Assembly: GCA_027065125.1 (NCBI GenBank)
Contig: JAMOOV010000143.1
Span: forward strand, 1 to 35,749
From: Campylobacterales bacterium
GTDB taxonomy: Bacteria > Campylobacterota > Campylobacteria > Campylobacterales > JALSKU01
Length of the DNA stretch: 35,749 nt
Reading direction: 5' to 3'
Within the stretch, counting starts at the first letter, position 1. Each line of letters opens with the position of its first letter. This document shows, in pieces, positions 1-5,593 of the stretch. A program made the position numbers and the translations under genes. The notes beneath the pieces were generated by a model, which was given only the letters and a program-made list of their open reading frames with translations, ran no database searches and was not told the DNA's origin.

Positions 1-85
1 ATCTCTAATTTGTCAAAAAACATTTATCTTCAGGAGAATACTCTATACTTCCTATATATCTTTTATATTCTATTGTATTAGCCAT
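1..85 (-). pseudogene. HicB-like antitoxin relic (left copy, cut by window edge)
   Basis: Reading leftwards from the ATG at 85, the frame gives MANTIEYKRYIGSIEYSPED, the N-terminal strand signature of HicB antitoxins (YkGYIGsieY). The frame then hits the same 6-T run and stop as the matching copy at 4953. No hicA mRNA interferase is visible beside it. This stretch is the outer part of the long inverted repeat pairing 1-745 with about 4264-5037. The homology reaches base 1, so the repeat may continue outside the window. It is a non-functional remnant rather than an expressed antitoxin. The family call rests on motif recognition alone. Confidence 0.5.
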
Positions 86-156
86 TGCATATATCCACTG
101 CTGATCTTTTGTACTCTATTTTTATAAAACCACAATATCTTAAAAGTGTTTTCAAC

Positions 157-465
157 TTAGTCATCATAGTCGTCATTATCACTATCTAAATCTAAAAAAT
201 CATTATGAAGATAATCGTCATCATCTATGCAGTTATGATTATCATCGTCCGTATAACCTCCGCAATAGCCTCTGTTTGTCATGGAAGCACTACTTCTTGA
301 AGATCCAAACAAAAATGATAGAGTGGCAAATATCAGGATAAACCAAAAGAGTTTTGAGAGGAAACCTTTTGAATTTTCAAAGTTTGTAAATATATATTTG
401 ATAAGATGCATATATACAATCAGAATAACTCCTATGAGTAGTATTATCTCAAGTGTATTCATCAT
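157..465 (-). CDS. Two-TM protein with Asp-rich tail, cassette copy 1
   Basis: Family not recognised; 102 aa. There are two hydrophobic segments (about residues 5-25 and 37-57), a Ser/Arg linker, a two-cysteine segment CGGYTDDDNHNC, and a C-terminal tail almost entirely of D, Y, S and N. It is 11 residues shorter than copies 2 and 3 (113 aa) because the tail repeat has contracted in frame. The start overlaps the stop of the upstream signal-peptide gene (ATGA-type junction in copies 2 and 3, close abutment here), so the two are probably translationally coupled. The acidic tail could bind divalent cations, but this is inference from composition. Expression is not shown. Preservation of the frame in three diverged copies argues that it is a real gene. 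Confidence 0.6.
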   Translation of the reverse strand: MMNTLEIILLIGVILIVYMHLIKYIFTNFENSKGFLSKLFWFILIFATLSFLFGSSRSSASMTNRGYCGGYTDDDNHNCIDDDDYLHNDFLDLDSDNDDYDD

Positions 466-468
466 CTT

Positions 469-705
469 TTATCTTTTATCTTTTTTCTCTTTTATTAAGG
501 TTCTAATGGGATAGCTTATCACTACGGCAGTTCCCTCAAATAAAACAGTAGCCAATCCTCCTATAAATATCACAGGATATAAAGGGATAGCTATAATTTT
601 TGATAGTGTTGATGATCTATTATCCGTTTTAGTTTTATTTTCATTTGGATTGTTTGTAGCAAAAAGAAGAGTAAAGGCTATAAAAAGTATAATCAGTTTT
701 TTCAT
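469..705 (-). CDS. Small exported hydrophobic protein, cassette copy 1
   Basis: Family not recognised; 78 aa from the ATG at 705. I prefer this start over the track's 741 because AAGGAT lies just upstream and a signal peptide (MKKLIILFIAFTLLFA) follows at once. After a short polar Asn/Thr/Ser stretch comes a conserved hydrophobic block (IIAIPLYPVIFIGGLATVLF) and a basic C-terminus ending KEKKDKR. It resembles a small inner-membrane or lipoprotein-like partner of the downstream acidic-tail protein and is always paired with it in this window. The C-terminal half is nearly identical in all three copies, while the N-terminus of copy 2 differs, suggesting selection on the hydrophobic block. Confidence 0.6.
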   Translation of the reverse strand: MKKLIILFIAFTLLFATNNPNENKTKTDNRSSTLSKIIAIPLYPVIFIGGLATVLFEGTAVVISYPIRTLIKEKKDKR

Positions 706-824
706 AGTTATCCTTTTGTGTTTTTGTTTGTTATTATACATAAAATTTATTAACCATATTTATATTATTTTATAGAGATAAAAAACAGTATTTGGTAAAT
801 ATAGTTTCGCAAGTAAATATATGA

Positions 825-854
825 TATAATTTCAAATATAAATCGTATGAGGTG
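825..854 (+). promoter_or_regulatory. -10 box and RBS for the parDE-like pair
   Basis: TATAAT lies at 825-830, 28 bases before the chosen ATG at 859, and GAGG at 849-852 sits six bases before that ATG. No good -35 is seen. The RBS decides the start in favour of 859 rather than 847. Confidence 0.5.
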
Positions 855-858
855 TTTT

Positions 859-1110
859 ATGCAAACTATAAAAATAGATATAGAAGATACTCTATATCAG
901 AGTATTATTGATAAAGGAATTAATGTTCAAGAAAAATTAAAAGACATGATATATGACTTGATGAATGATGACTATCCTTCTATATCAACTGCCGAGGCTA
1001 AAAAAAGAGTGTTTGATGCCGTGCAGAGATACGAAAACAAAAAAGATATCTATCGCTCCTATGATGACAACTTTAAAAAAGAGATGGATCAATATATAGA
1101 TAGTTTATAA
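859..1110 (+). CDS. Antitoxin of a ParD/RelB-like pair
   Basis: 83 aa from the ATG at 859, with a GAGG Shine-Dalgarno. The short N-terminal beta-like stretch (MQTIKIDIEDTLYQSII) followed by charged helices and the motif STAEAKKRVFDAVQRYE fits a ribbon-helix-helix type antitoxin, though the family match is weak. It is followed after 3 bases by a RelE/ParE-superfamily toxin, the standard antitoxin-first order of type II modules, and this neighbour is the main support. Such antitoxins bind their own promoter and neutralise the toxin. It lies between cassette copy 1 and the first tRNA fragment, consistent with cargo of an integrated element. Confidence 0.6.
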   Translation: MQTIKIDIEDTLYQSIIDKGINVQEKLKDMIYDLMNDDYPSISTAEAKKRVFDAVQRYENKKDIYRSYDDNFKKEMDQYIDSL

Positions 1111-1113
1111 ATT

Positions 1114-1398
1114 ATGAAAATTATTCAAGATAGTGTATTTGAAAAAAATCTCAAAAATATACTTAAATATATTTCAATAGACAGCAAAACAAAAGCAAAA
1201 AAATTCAATAACTCACTTTTTAAAAAGATAGAAAATTTATCAAATATGCCTTATAAATTTAGAAAATCTTTTTATTACGATAGTGAAAATGTAAGAGATT
1301 TGATTTTTAAAGGATATACGATTCCTTATTTGATTGACAGCGATAAAAATAAGATTGTACTGTTAGATATTTTCAAATGGATAGACAAAAATATGTAA
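1114..1398 (+). CDS. RelE/ParE-superfamily toxin
   Basis: 94 aa, full length for the family. The helical N-terminus (VFEKNLKNILKYIS), a central strand segment ending in VRDLIFKGYTIPYLID, and a C-terminal strand (KIVLLDIFKW) match the ParE/RelE toxin layout. Members either poison gyrase (ParE) or cut ribosome-bound mRNA (RelE); the sequence alone does not decide which. It starts 3 bases after the antitoxin stop, so the two are co-transcribed. Downstream lie 9-bp direct repeats and then an att-like tRNA fragment, so this module sits at the edge of an integrated segment. Confidence 0.7.
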   Translation: MKIIQDSVFEKNLKNILKYISIDSKTKAKKFNNSLFKKIENLSNMPYKFRKSFYYDSENVRDLIFKGYTIPYLIDSDKNKIVLLDIFKWIDKNM

Positions 1399-1406
1399 AT
1401 ATAACC

Positions 1407-1486
1407 CGTACAAGTGATACAAGTCGTACAAGTCCATTTTATGGGAGTTTGAAAGATAAAACTACTTTCGTACAAGTGCGGACAAG
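1407..1486 (+). repeat. 9-bp direct repeats (CGTACAAGT type)
   Basis: CGTACAAGT, GATACAAGT and CGTACAAGT stand head-to-tail at 1407-1433. CGTACAAGT recurs at 1469-1477, followed by a fifth ACAAGT at 1481-1486. They lie between the toxin stop and the first tRNA fragment. Possible roles are integrase arm-type binding sites or an operator; I cannot choose between them. The rest of 1399-1590 has no gene. Confidence 0.5.
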
Positions 1487-1563
1487 TGAAATAATTTATA
1501 AACTATTTATTATCATAAAAATAAACAAATATGTAACAGTTTGTGGTGACATTTGAATTATAT

Positions 1564-1583
1564 GCCCTAATTTAGGCTTTTTA
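1564..1583 (+). terminator. Small terminator-like hairpin before the tRNA fragment
   Basis: A short CCTAA/TTAGG stem is followed directly by CTTTTT. The stem is only 5 bp, so the call is weak. It lies just before the tRNA fragment. Confidence 0.3.
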
Positions 1584-1590
1584 GTTGTTC

Positions 1591-1635
1591 CTCATAACCC
1601 GAAGGTCGGAGGTTCAAATCCTCCTCCCGCAACCA
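1591..1635 (+). tRNA. tRNA-fMet(CAU) 3' half, att-site remnant
   Basis: The 45 bases from CTCATAACCCGAAGG to the encoded CCA end are the anticodon loop, 3' anticodon strand, variable loop, T arm and 3' acceptor strand of an initiator-type tRNA-Met. The 5' half is absent: the bases before CTCATAA do not form the anticodon stem, D arm or acceptor. This is the usual product of tyrosine-recombinase integration with crossover at the anticodon loop, where the attP copy carries the 3' half of the gene. It is not a functional tRNA. The partner is a second tRNA half at 4116-4160, cut at the same loop. Confidence 0.75.
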
Positions 1636-1758
1636 ATTCAAAGCCCTAAAACAAGGGATTTTCAAAGATTATCAAGATGCATTAAATCTATTTGTGTCAC
1701 CAAGAGTGTCACCAAGTATGTCACCATGTCCAAATGGATCAAAATCTCTACTAATTTT

Positions 1759-1781
1759 AAGGTGTCTAACGATAATAGAGC
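1759..1781 (+). repeat. 23-bp inverted repeat, left copy (partner 6060-6082)
   Basis: AAGGTGTCTAACGAT plus AATAGAGC here matches the reverse complement of 6060-6082 at 21 of 23 positions. The copies face each other across 4.3 kb. No matching target-site duplication was seen next to either copy. Confidence 0.6.
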
Positions 1782-1895
1782 CGAATTAGAGTGAAAAATG
1801 GATAAAATTATTAAAAGAGGGCGGATTTGTCGCTTAATTGTGACAAAGATAGATATCCTCGATCTACTTAACTCATATGTAAATTTTTATCTATT

Positions 1896-2540
1896 TTATC
1901 TAAATGTTAATCCGGCTTTCATATCCGCTTTCAAAGCACTTTCATCACTCTTTGCAAAGTCTATAAAGCCTTTATCATTTGTTGATAAGTGTTTTGTGTC
2001 TATACCGGCTTTATTGAGCTCTTTTGAGTGTATATGATCGCTATTGACCTTTTCTTTTAGATCATCATAGTGCATATATTTTTTTATATACTCATCTTCG
2101 CTGATTTTTCCTTTGTCATACAAATCATCCAAACCGTCTTGTTTTTTTGAAATTTGTTGCTTTAAATCCTGTTTTGTGGTAGAATTAGTTTTAGAATTTG
2201 AATGAAAAAGGAGTTGTCATCATGTTTGGTGAAATTTTCGTTTTGGGATCTTTGTTCTTTGTAATCGGACTTGTCGCTGCTGTTGTATTTGGTTTCATTG
2301 GTGGCTTCATCATTGGTGGAATCGAAAGATTCAGAGGATTGAGAGGCTGATTTCTTTTTGCCCCATATTTTCTTTCCTGTTTCCCCTACTTTCTTAAACC
2401 CTCTCCCTATCGGATCACCAAGCATTTTATTAACAGTATAACCACCAACCAAACCGGCTTCATTCCAAACTGTTTCAGGGGATTGTCCTGTAGCATCAGC
2501 TAATTTTGTGCATTCCCAATCCGGAGATTGCGAATGAGTT
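1896..2540 (-). pseudogene. Frameshifted gene with SHOCT-like C-terminus
   Basis: Two track ORFs (1896-2132 and 2162-2452) are one gene. Adding one T to the run in CTCCTTTTTCATT (minus strand) fuses them into a frame of about 210 codons. In order it reads an N-terminal part with SPDWECTKLADATG, a Gly-rich segment (AGLVGGYTVNKMLGDP), a basic KKIWGKKK, a long Ser/Asn/Glu linker, then QDGLDDLYDKGKISEDEYIKK, which resembles the short SHOCT domain. There is no start codon upstream of 2540; the reading runs into the higB promoter, so the 5' end is lost. The function is unknown. The frame is preserved on both sides of the slip, so the break is either recent or a sequencing error. Confidence 0.55.
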
Positions 2541-2550
2541 ATAAATTATA

Positions 2551-2579
2551 TTGACATTTAGTATCTTTTAGGATACAAT
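2551..2579 (+). promoter_or_regulatory. Consensus promoter and inverted-repeat operator of higBA
   Basis: TTGACA (2551-2556), a 17-bp spacer and TACAAT (2574-2579) make a near-perfect sigma-70 promoter, unusual in this window. Within the spacer, GTATC (2561-2565) and GATAC (2572-2576) form an inverted repeat that overlaps the -10, a natural operator for the HigA-type antitoxin. The predicted start of transcription falls on or next to the higB ATG at 2586. Confidence 0.7.
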
Positions 2580-2585
2580 ACCACT

Positions 2586-2885
2586 ATGCATTTGATTAAA
2601 CAAACAGACTATTTTTACAAATGGCTAAAAAAGCTCAAAGATATAAAGGGTAAAGTTTCTATTATTCGTAGAATTGATAGAATGAAAAATGGAAACTTTG
2701 GGGATTATAAATTTGTCGGTAGTAGTGTTTATGAACTCAGGATAACAGTTGGACCCAGATATAGAGTTTATTATACTTTAAAAAGTAGTGATATTATAAT
2801 TTTATTGGTAGGCGGAGATAAATCCACTCAAAACGAAGATATTAAAAAGGCTCAAACTTTTGCAAAGGAGTACCAAGATGGATAA
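2586..2885 (+). CDS. higB: HigB/RelE-type toxin (phage Gp49-like)
   Basis: 99 aa. Motifs WLKKLKDIKGKVSIIRRIDRM, GNFGDYKFVGSSVYELRI and GPRYRVYYT are those of the HigB-type 'addiction module killer' proteins of the RelE superfamily, which cleave mRNA. C-terminal LLVGGDKSTQNEDIKKA completes the family pattern at usual length. There is no Shine-Dalgarno before the ATG, and the predicted transcription start coincides with it, so the message may be leaderless. The toxin comes first and overlaps the antitoxin by 8 bases, the order expected for HigBA. The module is probably autoregulated through the GTATC/GATAC repeat. Confidence 0.85.
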   Translation: MHLIKQTDYFYKWLKKLKDIKGKVSIIRRIDRMKNGNFGDYKFVGSSVYELRITVGPRYRVYYTLKSSDIIILLVGGDKSTQNEDIKKAQTFAKEYQDG

Positions 2886-3156
2886 TTTAACTAACTTTGA
2901 TATATCTCAATATTTAGATAATGAAGAAGTAATAGCGGAATACCTAACTCAAGTTTTAAATGATGGCAACAATGAAGAGTTTTTAGAAGCCATAGGACAT
3001 ATAGCTAAAGCTAAAGGAATGTCAAAAATAGCTAAAGATACAGGGCTTGGCAGAGAGAGTCTATACAAATCTTTCTCAGGTAGAACCAAACCAAAATTTG
3101 AAACGGTTATGAAAGTGATAAATTCTCTTGGGGTAAAATTGAAAGTGGCTGTTTAG
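2878..3156 (+). CDS. higA: HigA-type antitoxin with HTH
   Basis: 92 aa from the ATG at 2878, inside the end of higB; the track start at 2860 is less likely because the overlap pattern ATGGATAA is typical of coupled toxin-antitoxin pairs. The N-terminal YLDNEEVIAEYLTQVLND is followed by an HTH (MSKIAKDTGLGRESLYKSFS) and the ending TVMKVINSLGVKLKV. This is the family of 'probable addiction module antidote' proteins that pair with HigB/RelE toxins. It should neutralise the toxin and repress the promoter at 2551-2579. Its TAG stop overlaps the TAA of the convergent cassette copy 2. Confidence 0.85.
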   Translation: MDNLTNFDISQYLDNEEVIAEYLTQVLNDGNNEEFLEAIGHIAKAKGMSKIAKDTGLGRESLYKSFSGRTKPKFETVMKVINSLGVKLKVAV

Positions 3157-3494
3157 TCGTCATAGTCATCATCATCCACATAGTCACTATAATCATAGTC
3201 ATAATCATCACTATCCAAATCTAAAAAATCATTATGAAGATAATCATCGTTATCTATGCAGTTATGATTATCATCGTCCGTATAACCTCCGCAAGAGCCC
3301 CTGTTTGTCATGGAAGCACTACTTCTTGAAGATCCAAATAAAAATGATAGAGTGGCAAACATCAGGATAAACCAAAAGAGTTTTGAGAGGAAACCCTTTG
3401 AATTTTCAAAGTTTGTAAATATATATTTGATAAGATGCATATATACAATCAAGATAACTCCTATGAGTAGTATTATCTCAAGTGCATTTATCAT
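3153..3494 (-). CDS. Two-TM protein with Asp-rich tail, cassette copy 2
   Basis: Family not recognised; 113 aa. It has the same architecture as the copy at 157: two TM segments, the CGGYTDDDNHNC two-cysteine motif and a D/Y-rich tail (SDDYDYDYSDYVDDDD). Nearly every difference from copy 3 is conservative. It overlaps the upstream partner gene by ATGA, so translation is coupled. Its stop codon interlocks with the stop of higA. This copy lies between the two tRNA fragments in the same orientation as copy 1, but lacks the hicB relic that follows copies 1 and 3. Confidence 0.6.
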   Translation of the reverse strand: MINALEIILLIGVILIVYMHLIKYIFTNFENSKGFLSKLFWFILMFATLSFLFGSSRSSASMTNRGSCGGYTDDDNHNCIDNDDYLHNDFLDLDSDDYDYDYSDYVDDDDYDD

Positions 3495-3724
3495 CTTTTA
3501 TCTTTTTTCTCTTTTATTAAGGTTCTAATGGGATAGCTTATCACTACAGCAGTTCCTTCAAATAAAATAGTAGCCAATCCTCCTATAAATATCACGGGAT
3601 ATAAAGGGATAGCTATAATTTTAGATAGAGTATTTGTATCACTGGATTGGTTGATTTCTTTATAGTCTGCTGCATTCAATAAAGACAAAGATAACAGCAA
3701 GATTAAGATAATTCTTTTGATCAT
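3491..3724 (-). CDS. Small exported hydrophobic protein, cassette copy 2
   Basis: 77 aa from the ATG at 3724, chosen by analogy with the other copies and because a signal peptide (MIKRIILILLLSLSLLNA) starts there. The Shine-Dalgarno is weak, so the upstream in-frame ATG at 3754 is possible. The N-terminal 35 residues differ completely from copies 1 and 3, while the block from LSKIIAIPLYPVIFIGGLAT onward is almost identical. That mosaic pattern suggests either recombination in mid-gene or conservation of the membrane block only. Function unknown. Confidence 0.55.
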   Translation of the reverse strand: MIKRIILILLLSLSLLNAADYKEINQSSDTNTLSKIIAIPLYPVIFIGGLATILFEGTAVVISYPIRTLIKEKKDKR

Positions 3725-3754
3725 AGTTGCTTCTTGTTGTTCATTATTATACAT

Positions 3755-4115
3755 AATTTATGATTACTATCTATTTTATAGTTAAATTTTGAGTATCAGT
3801 CCACATAAATTTATGGTGCCTTTTTTAAAGTATTGGGGTGCCCAAAAAGTGCCTTTTTTGTCTTTTTTATGTCCTTTTTTAAATGATATTTATAATTTTA
3901 CAGAGATGTTGGCTTTTTGAGTTTTATATTTTATTTTTTAAATTTTTTCTTTGATAGAATAAAAATATAAGCAAAATAAACTTCAAAAAGATTTTCTTAA
4001 AACAACCAATTTTGGGGACTTTCCGCTACTTATATATTTGAATAAAATAAGTAACCGAAGTAATTAGCAACCATCTTATCTTAGTATGAAACTATATAAA
4101 ATAGCCTTTCTAAAG
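3755..4115. other. Gene-free stretch with GTGCC/GTCC-TTTTTT repeats
   Basis: No convincing ORF. Between 3812 and 3885 the motif (G)TGCCTTTTTT or TGTCCTTTTTT recurs three times, with an extra GTGCCCAAAAAG, beside the second att remnant. The rest is low-complexity AT sequence. The repeats could be integrase arm sites or the remains of an element end. Confidence 0.4.
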
Positions 4116-4160
4116 TGGTAGCAGAGGGGGAACTCGAATCCCCGACCTCCGGCTTATGAG
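4116..4160 (-). tRNA. Second CAU-anticodon tRNA 3' half, att-site remnant
   Basis: On the minus strand the 45 bases from CTCATAAGCCGGAGGTC through a canonical T arm (GGGGATTCGAGTTCCCC) to CTCTGCTACCA are the 3' half of a tRNA with anticodon CAU (elongator Met or Ile2). Nothing upstream forms a 5' half. The fragment begins at exactly the same 7-base anticodon loop, CTCATAA, and has the same length as the fragment at 1591. The two face each other across 2.5 kb. It is an att scar, not a gene. Confidence 0.75.
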
Positions 4161-4243
4161 AGATGATGTAAATATTGAAACTACGATATTTAGGGGGTTT
4201 AGTCTTTCGCAATTAACTATAATTATCAATATTTTTATTGATT

Positions 4244-4266
4244 TTAGTGACACTTTTAGTGACACT
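4244..4266 (+). repeat. Tandem AGTGACACTTTT repeat
   Basis: Two copies of AGTGACACTTTT are adjacent just inside the start of cassette copy 3. They contain the reverse complement of the GTGTCAC seen near the first att remnant. This marks the sharp inner boundary of the long inverted repeat. It is possibly an integrase arm site. Confidence 0.45.
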
Positions 4267-4306
4267 TTTTATGTATAATAACAAACAAAAACACAAAAGG
4301 ATAACT

Positions 4307-4543
4307 ATGAAAAAACTGATTATACTTTTTATAGCTTTTACTATTCTTTTTGCTACAAACAATCCAAATGAAAATAAAACTAAAACGGATAATAGATCAT
4401 CAACTCTATCAAAAATTATAGCTATCCCTTTATATCCTGTGATATTTATAGGAGGATTGGCTACTATTTTATTTGAAGGAACTGCCATAGTGATAAGCTA
4501 TCCCATTAGAACCTTAATAAAAGAGAAAAAAGATAAAAGATGA
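4307..4543 (+). CDS. Small exported hydrophobic protein, cassette copy 3
   Basis: 78 aa from the ATG at 4307, which has AAGGAT upstream; the track start at 4238 reads through the att-side repeats and is rejected. It is almost identical to copy 1, with a signal peptide MKKLIILFIAFTILFA, a polar stretch, the hydrophobic block IIAIPLYPVIFIGGLATILF and the basic end KEKKDKR. It overlaps its partner by ATGA. It lies in the right arm of the long inverted repeat. Function unknown; predicted inner membrane or exported. Confidence 0.6.
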   Translation: MKKLIILFIAFTILFATNNPNENKTKTDNRSSTLSKIIAIPLYPVIFIGGLATILFEGTAIVISYPIRTLIKEKKDKR

Positions 4544-4881
4544 TAAATACACTTGAGATAATACTACTCATAGGAGTTATTCTGATTGTATATATGCATC
4601 TTATCAAATATATATTTACAAACTTTGAAAATTCAAAGGGTTTCCTCTCAAAACTCTTTTGGTTTATCCTGATGTTTGCCACTCTATCATTTTTATTTGG
4701 ATCTTCAAGAAGTAGTGCCTCCATGACAAACAGAGGCTCTTGTGGAGGTTATACGGACGATGATAATCATAACTGCATAGAAAACGATGATTATCTTCAT
4801 AATGATTTTTTAGATTTGGATAGTGATGATTATGACTATGATTATAGTGACTATGTGGATGATGATGACTATGACGACTAA
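4540..4881 (+). CDS. Two-TM protein with Asp-rich tail, cassette copy 3
   Basis: 113 aa, same layout as copies 1 and 2: TM segments at about 5-25 and 37-57, then SSRSSASMTNRG, the two-Cys CGGYTDDDNHNC motif and an acidic D/Y tail. The tail is identical in length to copy 2 and longer by 11 residues than copy 1. ATGA overlap with the upstream gene indicates coupling. The hicB relic follows within 75 bases, as it does for copy 1, so these two copies share a duplicated unit. Function unknown. Confidence 0.6.
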   Translation: MINTLEIILLIGVILIVYMHLIKYIFTNFENSKGFLSKLFWFILMFATLSFLFGSSRSSASMTNRGSCGGYTDDDNHNCIENDDYLHNDFLDLDSDDYDYDYSDYVDDDDYDD

Positions 4882-4952
4882 GTTGAAAACACTTTTGAGA
4901 TATTGTCGTTTTATAAAAATAGAGTGTAGAGCATCAGCAATGGTGGTATGCA

Positions 4953-5125
4953 ATGGCTAATACAATAGAATATAAAAGATATATAGGAAGTATAGAGTAT
5001 TCTCCTGAAGATAAATGTTTTTTGACAAATTAGAGATGATAGATGATCTTGTAACTTTAAAAAAATATGTTGCTGAAGCTGATATGTTATTGTCAAAAAC
5101 TGATAAGGTAGCAAGCAATAAATAA
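4953..5125 (+). pseudogene. HicB-like antitoxin relic (right copy)
   Basis: From the ATG at 4953 the frame reads MANTIEYKRYIGSIEYSPED and stops after a 6-T run. Adding one T (7 in all) continues it as CFFDKLEMIDDLVTL...EAD, matching the HicB pattern CFfGki.gi.DlVTf, to a stop at 5125. Even when repaired it is only about 58 aa and lacks the usual C-terminal DNA-binding part, so decay goes beyond the frameshift. No hicA is adjacent. It is the same relic as at 1-85. Confidence 0.55.
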
Positions 5126-5145
5126 TATGGTAAAAGTCTAAAAAA

Positions 5146-5170
5146 GGGGAGTTATAAACTCCTTTATTTT
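5146..5170 (+). terminator. Rho-independent terminator-like hairpin
   Basis: GGAGTT, loop ATA and AACTCC are followed by TTTATTTTTAT. The stem is preceded by AAAAA, so it could act in both directions. It closes the cassette copy 3/hicB relic unit before the MntA/HepT module. Confidence 0.6.
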
Positions 5171-5302
5171 TATAAAGATATTACTCTACTTGATTTTGCA
5201 TCTGAAAATATAAATTTTGGTATAATACAAAAAAGCTTAAAAGAAATAATCTGTTAAAATCTTTTTTAGGTGTTATCGCTAAAACAGAGAAAGGCTATGC
5301 AA

Positions 5303-5593
5303 ATGACAAAAGAGGATATAGTATCATATTTAAAAAGCCACAAAAATTACTTTAAAGAAAAATATCAAATATCTAAAATAATACTTTTTGGATCATACTC
5401 AAGAGAAGAGGAAAAAGATGATAGTGATATTGATATAGCCATTGAAACCCCTGTAAGTGACTATTTTTTATTGTATGATTTAAAAGATGAATTAGAGAAG
5501 ATTTTTAATAAAAAAATTGATTTGGTTAGATTGAGAAATAAAATGAATAGTGTTTTTAAAAATCGAATCAATAAAGAAGGTGTCCATGTATGA
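5303..5593 (+). CDS. mntA: MntA-like minimal nucleotidyltransferase (antitoxin)
   Basis: About 96 aa from the ATG at 5303; AAAGG lies 8 bases upstream. A second ATG at 5297 is too close to that site. The active-site signature GSX10DXD is present (FGSYSREEEKDDSDIDIAIE), followed by a conserved acidic strand (KKIDLVRL). In MntA/HepT modules this protein adds AMP to the HEPN toxin and silences it. The stop overlaps the start of the HEPN gene by 8 bases, the normal arrangement. A TATAAT at 5221-5226 is a plausible -10. Full length, no obvious defect. Confidence 0.85.
   Translation: MTKEDIVSYLKSHKNYFKEKYQISKIILFGSYSREEEKDDSDIDIAIETPVSDYFLLYDLKDELEKIFNKKIDLVRLRNKMNSVFKNRINKEGVHV

Larger units (their letters stand above)
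1543..1723. repeat. TGTCACC repeats flanking the first att remnant
   Basis: TGTCACCA occurs three times in tandem between about 1693 and 1725, separated by 3-6 bases. The inverse, GGTGACA, occurs at about 1544-1550 on the other side of the tRNA fragment. Short repeats on both sides of an att core are typical of integrase arm-type sites. AGTGTCAC is also found, inverted, near the second tRNA fragment (4246-4266). The assignment is inference; no integrase gene remains in the window. Confidence 0.45.
1..5037. repeat. Long inverted repeat, arms 1-745 and 4264-5037
   Basis: The minus-strand segment 1-745 (hicB relic plus cassette copy 1) reappears in plus orientation at about 4264-5037 (cassette copy 3 plus hicB relic). 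Shared blocks include the 3' flank GTTGAAAACACTTTT, the relic and the leader TATGTATAATAACAAAC, with scattered substitutions and one in-frame length difference in the Asp-rich tail. The inner boundary is sharp: upstream of the leader the two copies are unrelated. The arms are long enough for homologous recombination to invert the roughly 3.5 kb between them. Confidence 0.8.

Noticed and set aside
281-514. Track ORFs antisense to the cassette genes (also 3310-3528 and 4506-4724)
   Set aside because: They recur only because the coding strand opposite is conserved; no RBS, and codon pattern is that of a complement.
1585-1794. Track ORF of 69 aa over the tRNA fragment
   Set aside because: It is a shadow reading of the tRNA 3' half and the flanking repeats.
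2222-2350. Plus-strand 42-codon ORF with AAGGAG and one hydrophobic segment (MFGEIFVLGSLFF...)
   Set aside because: It lies wholly opposite the frame of the SHOCT-type pseudogene; the complement of a D/N/E/K-rich linker is hydrophobic by codon symmetry. Kept as unlikely.
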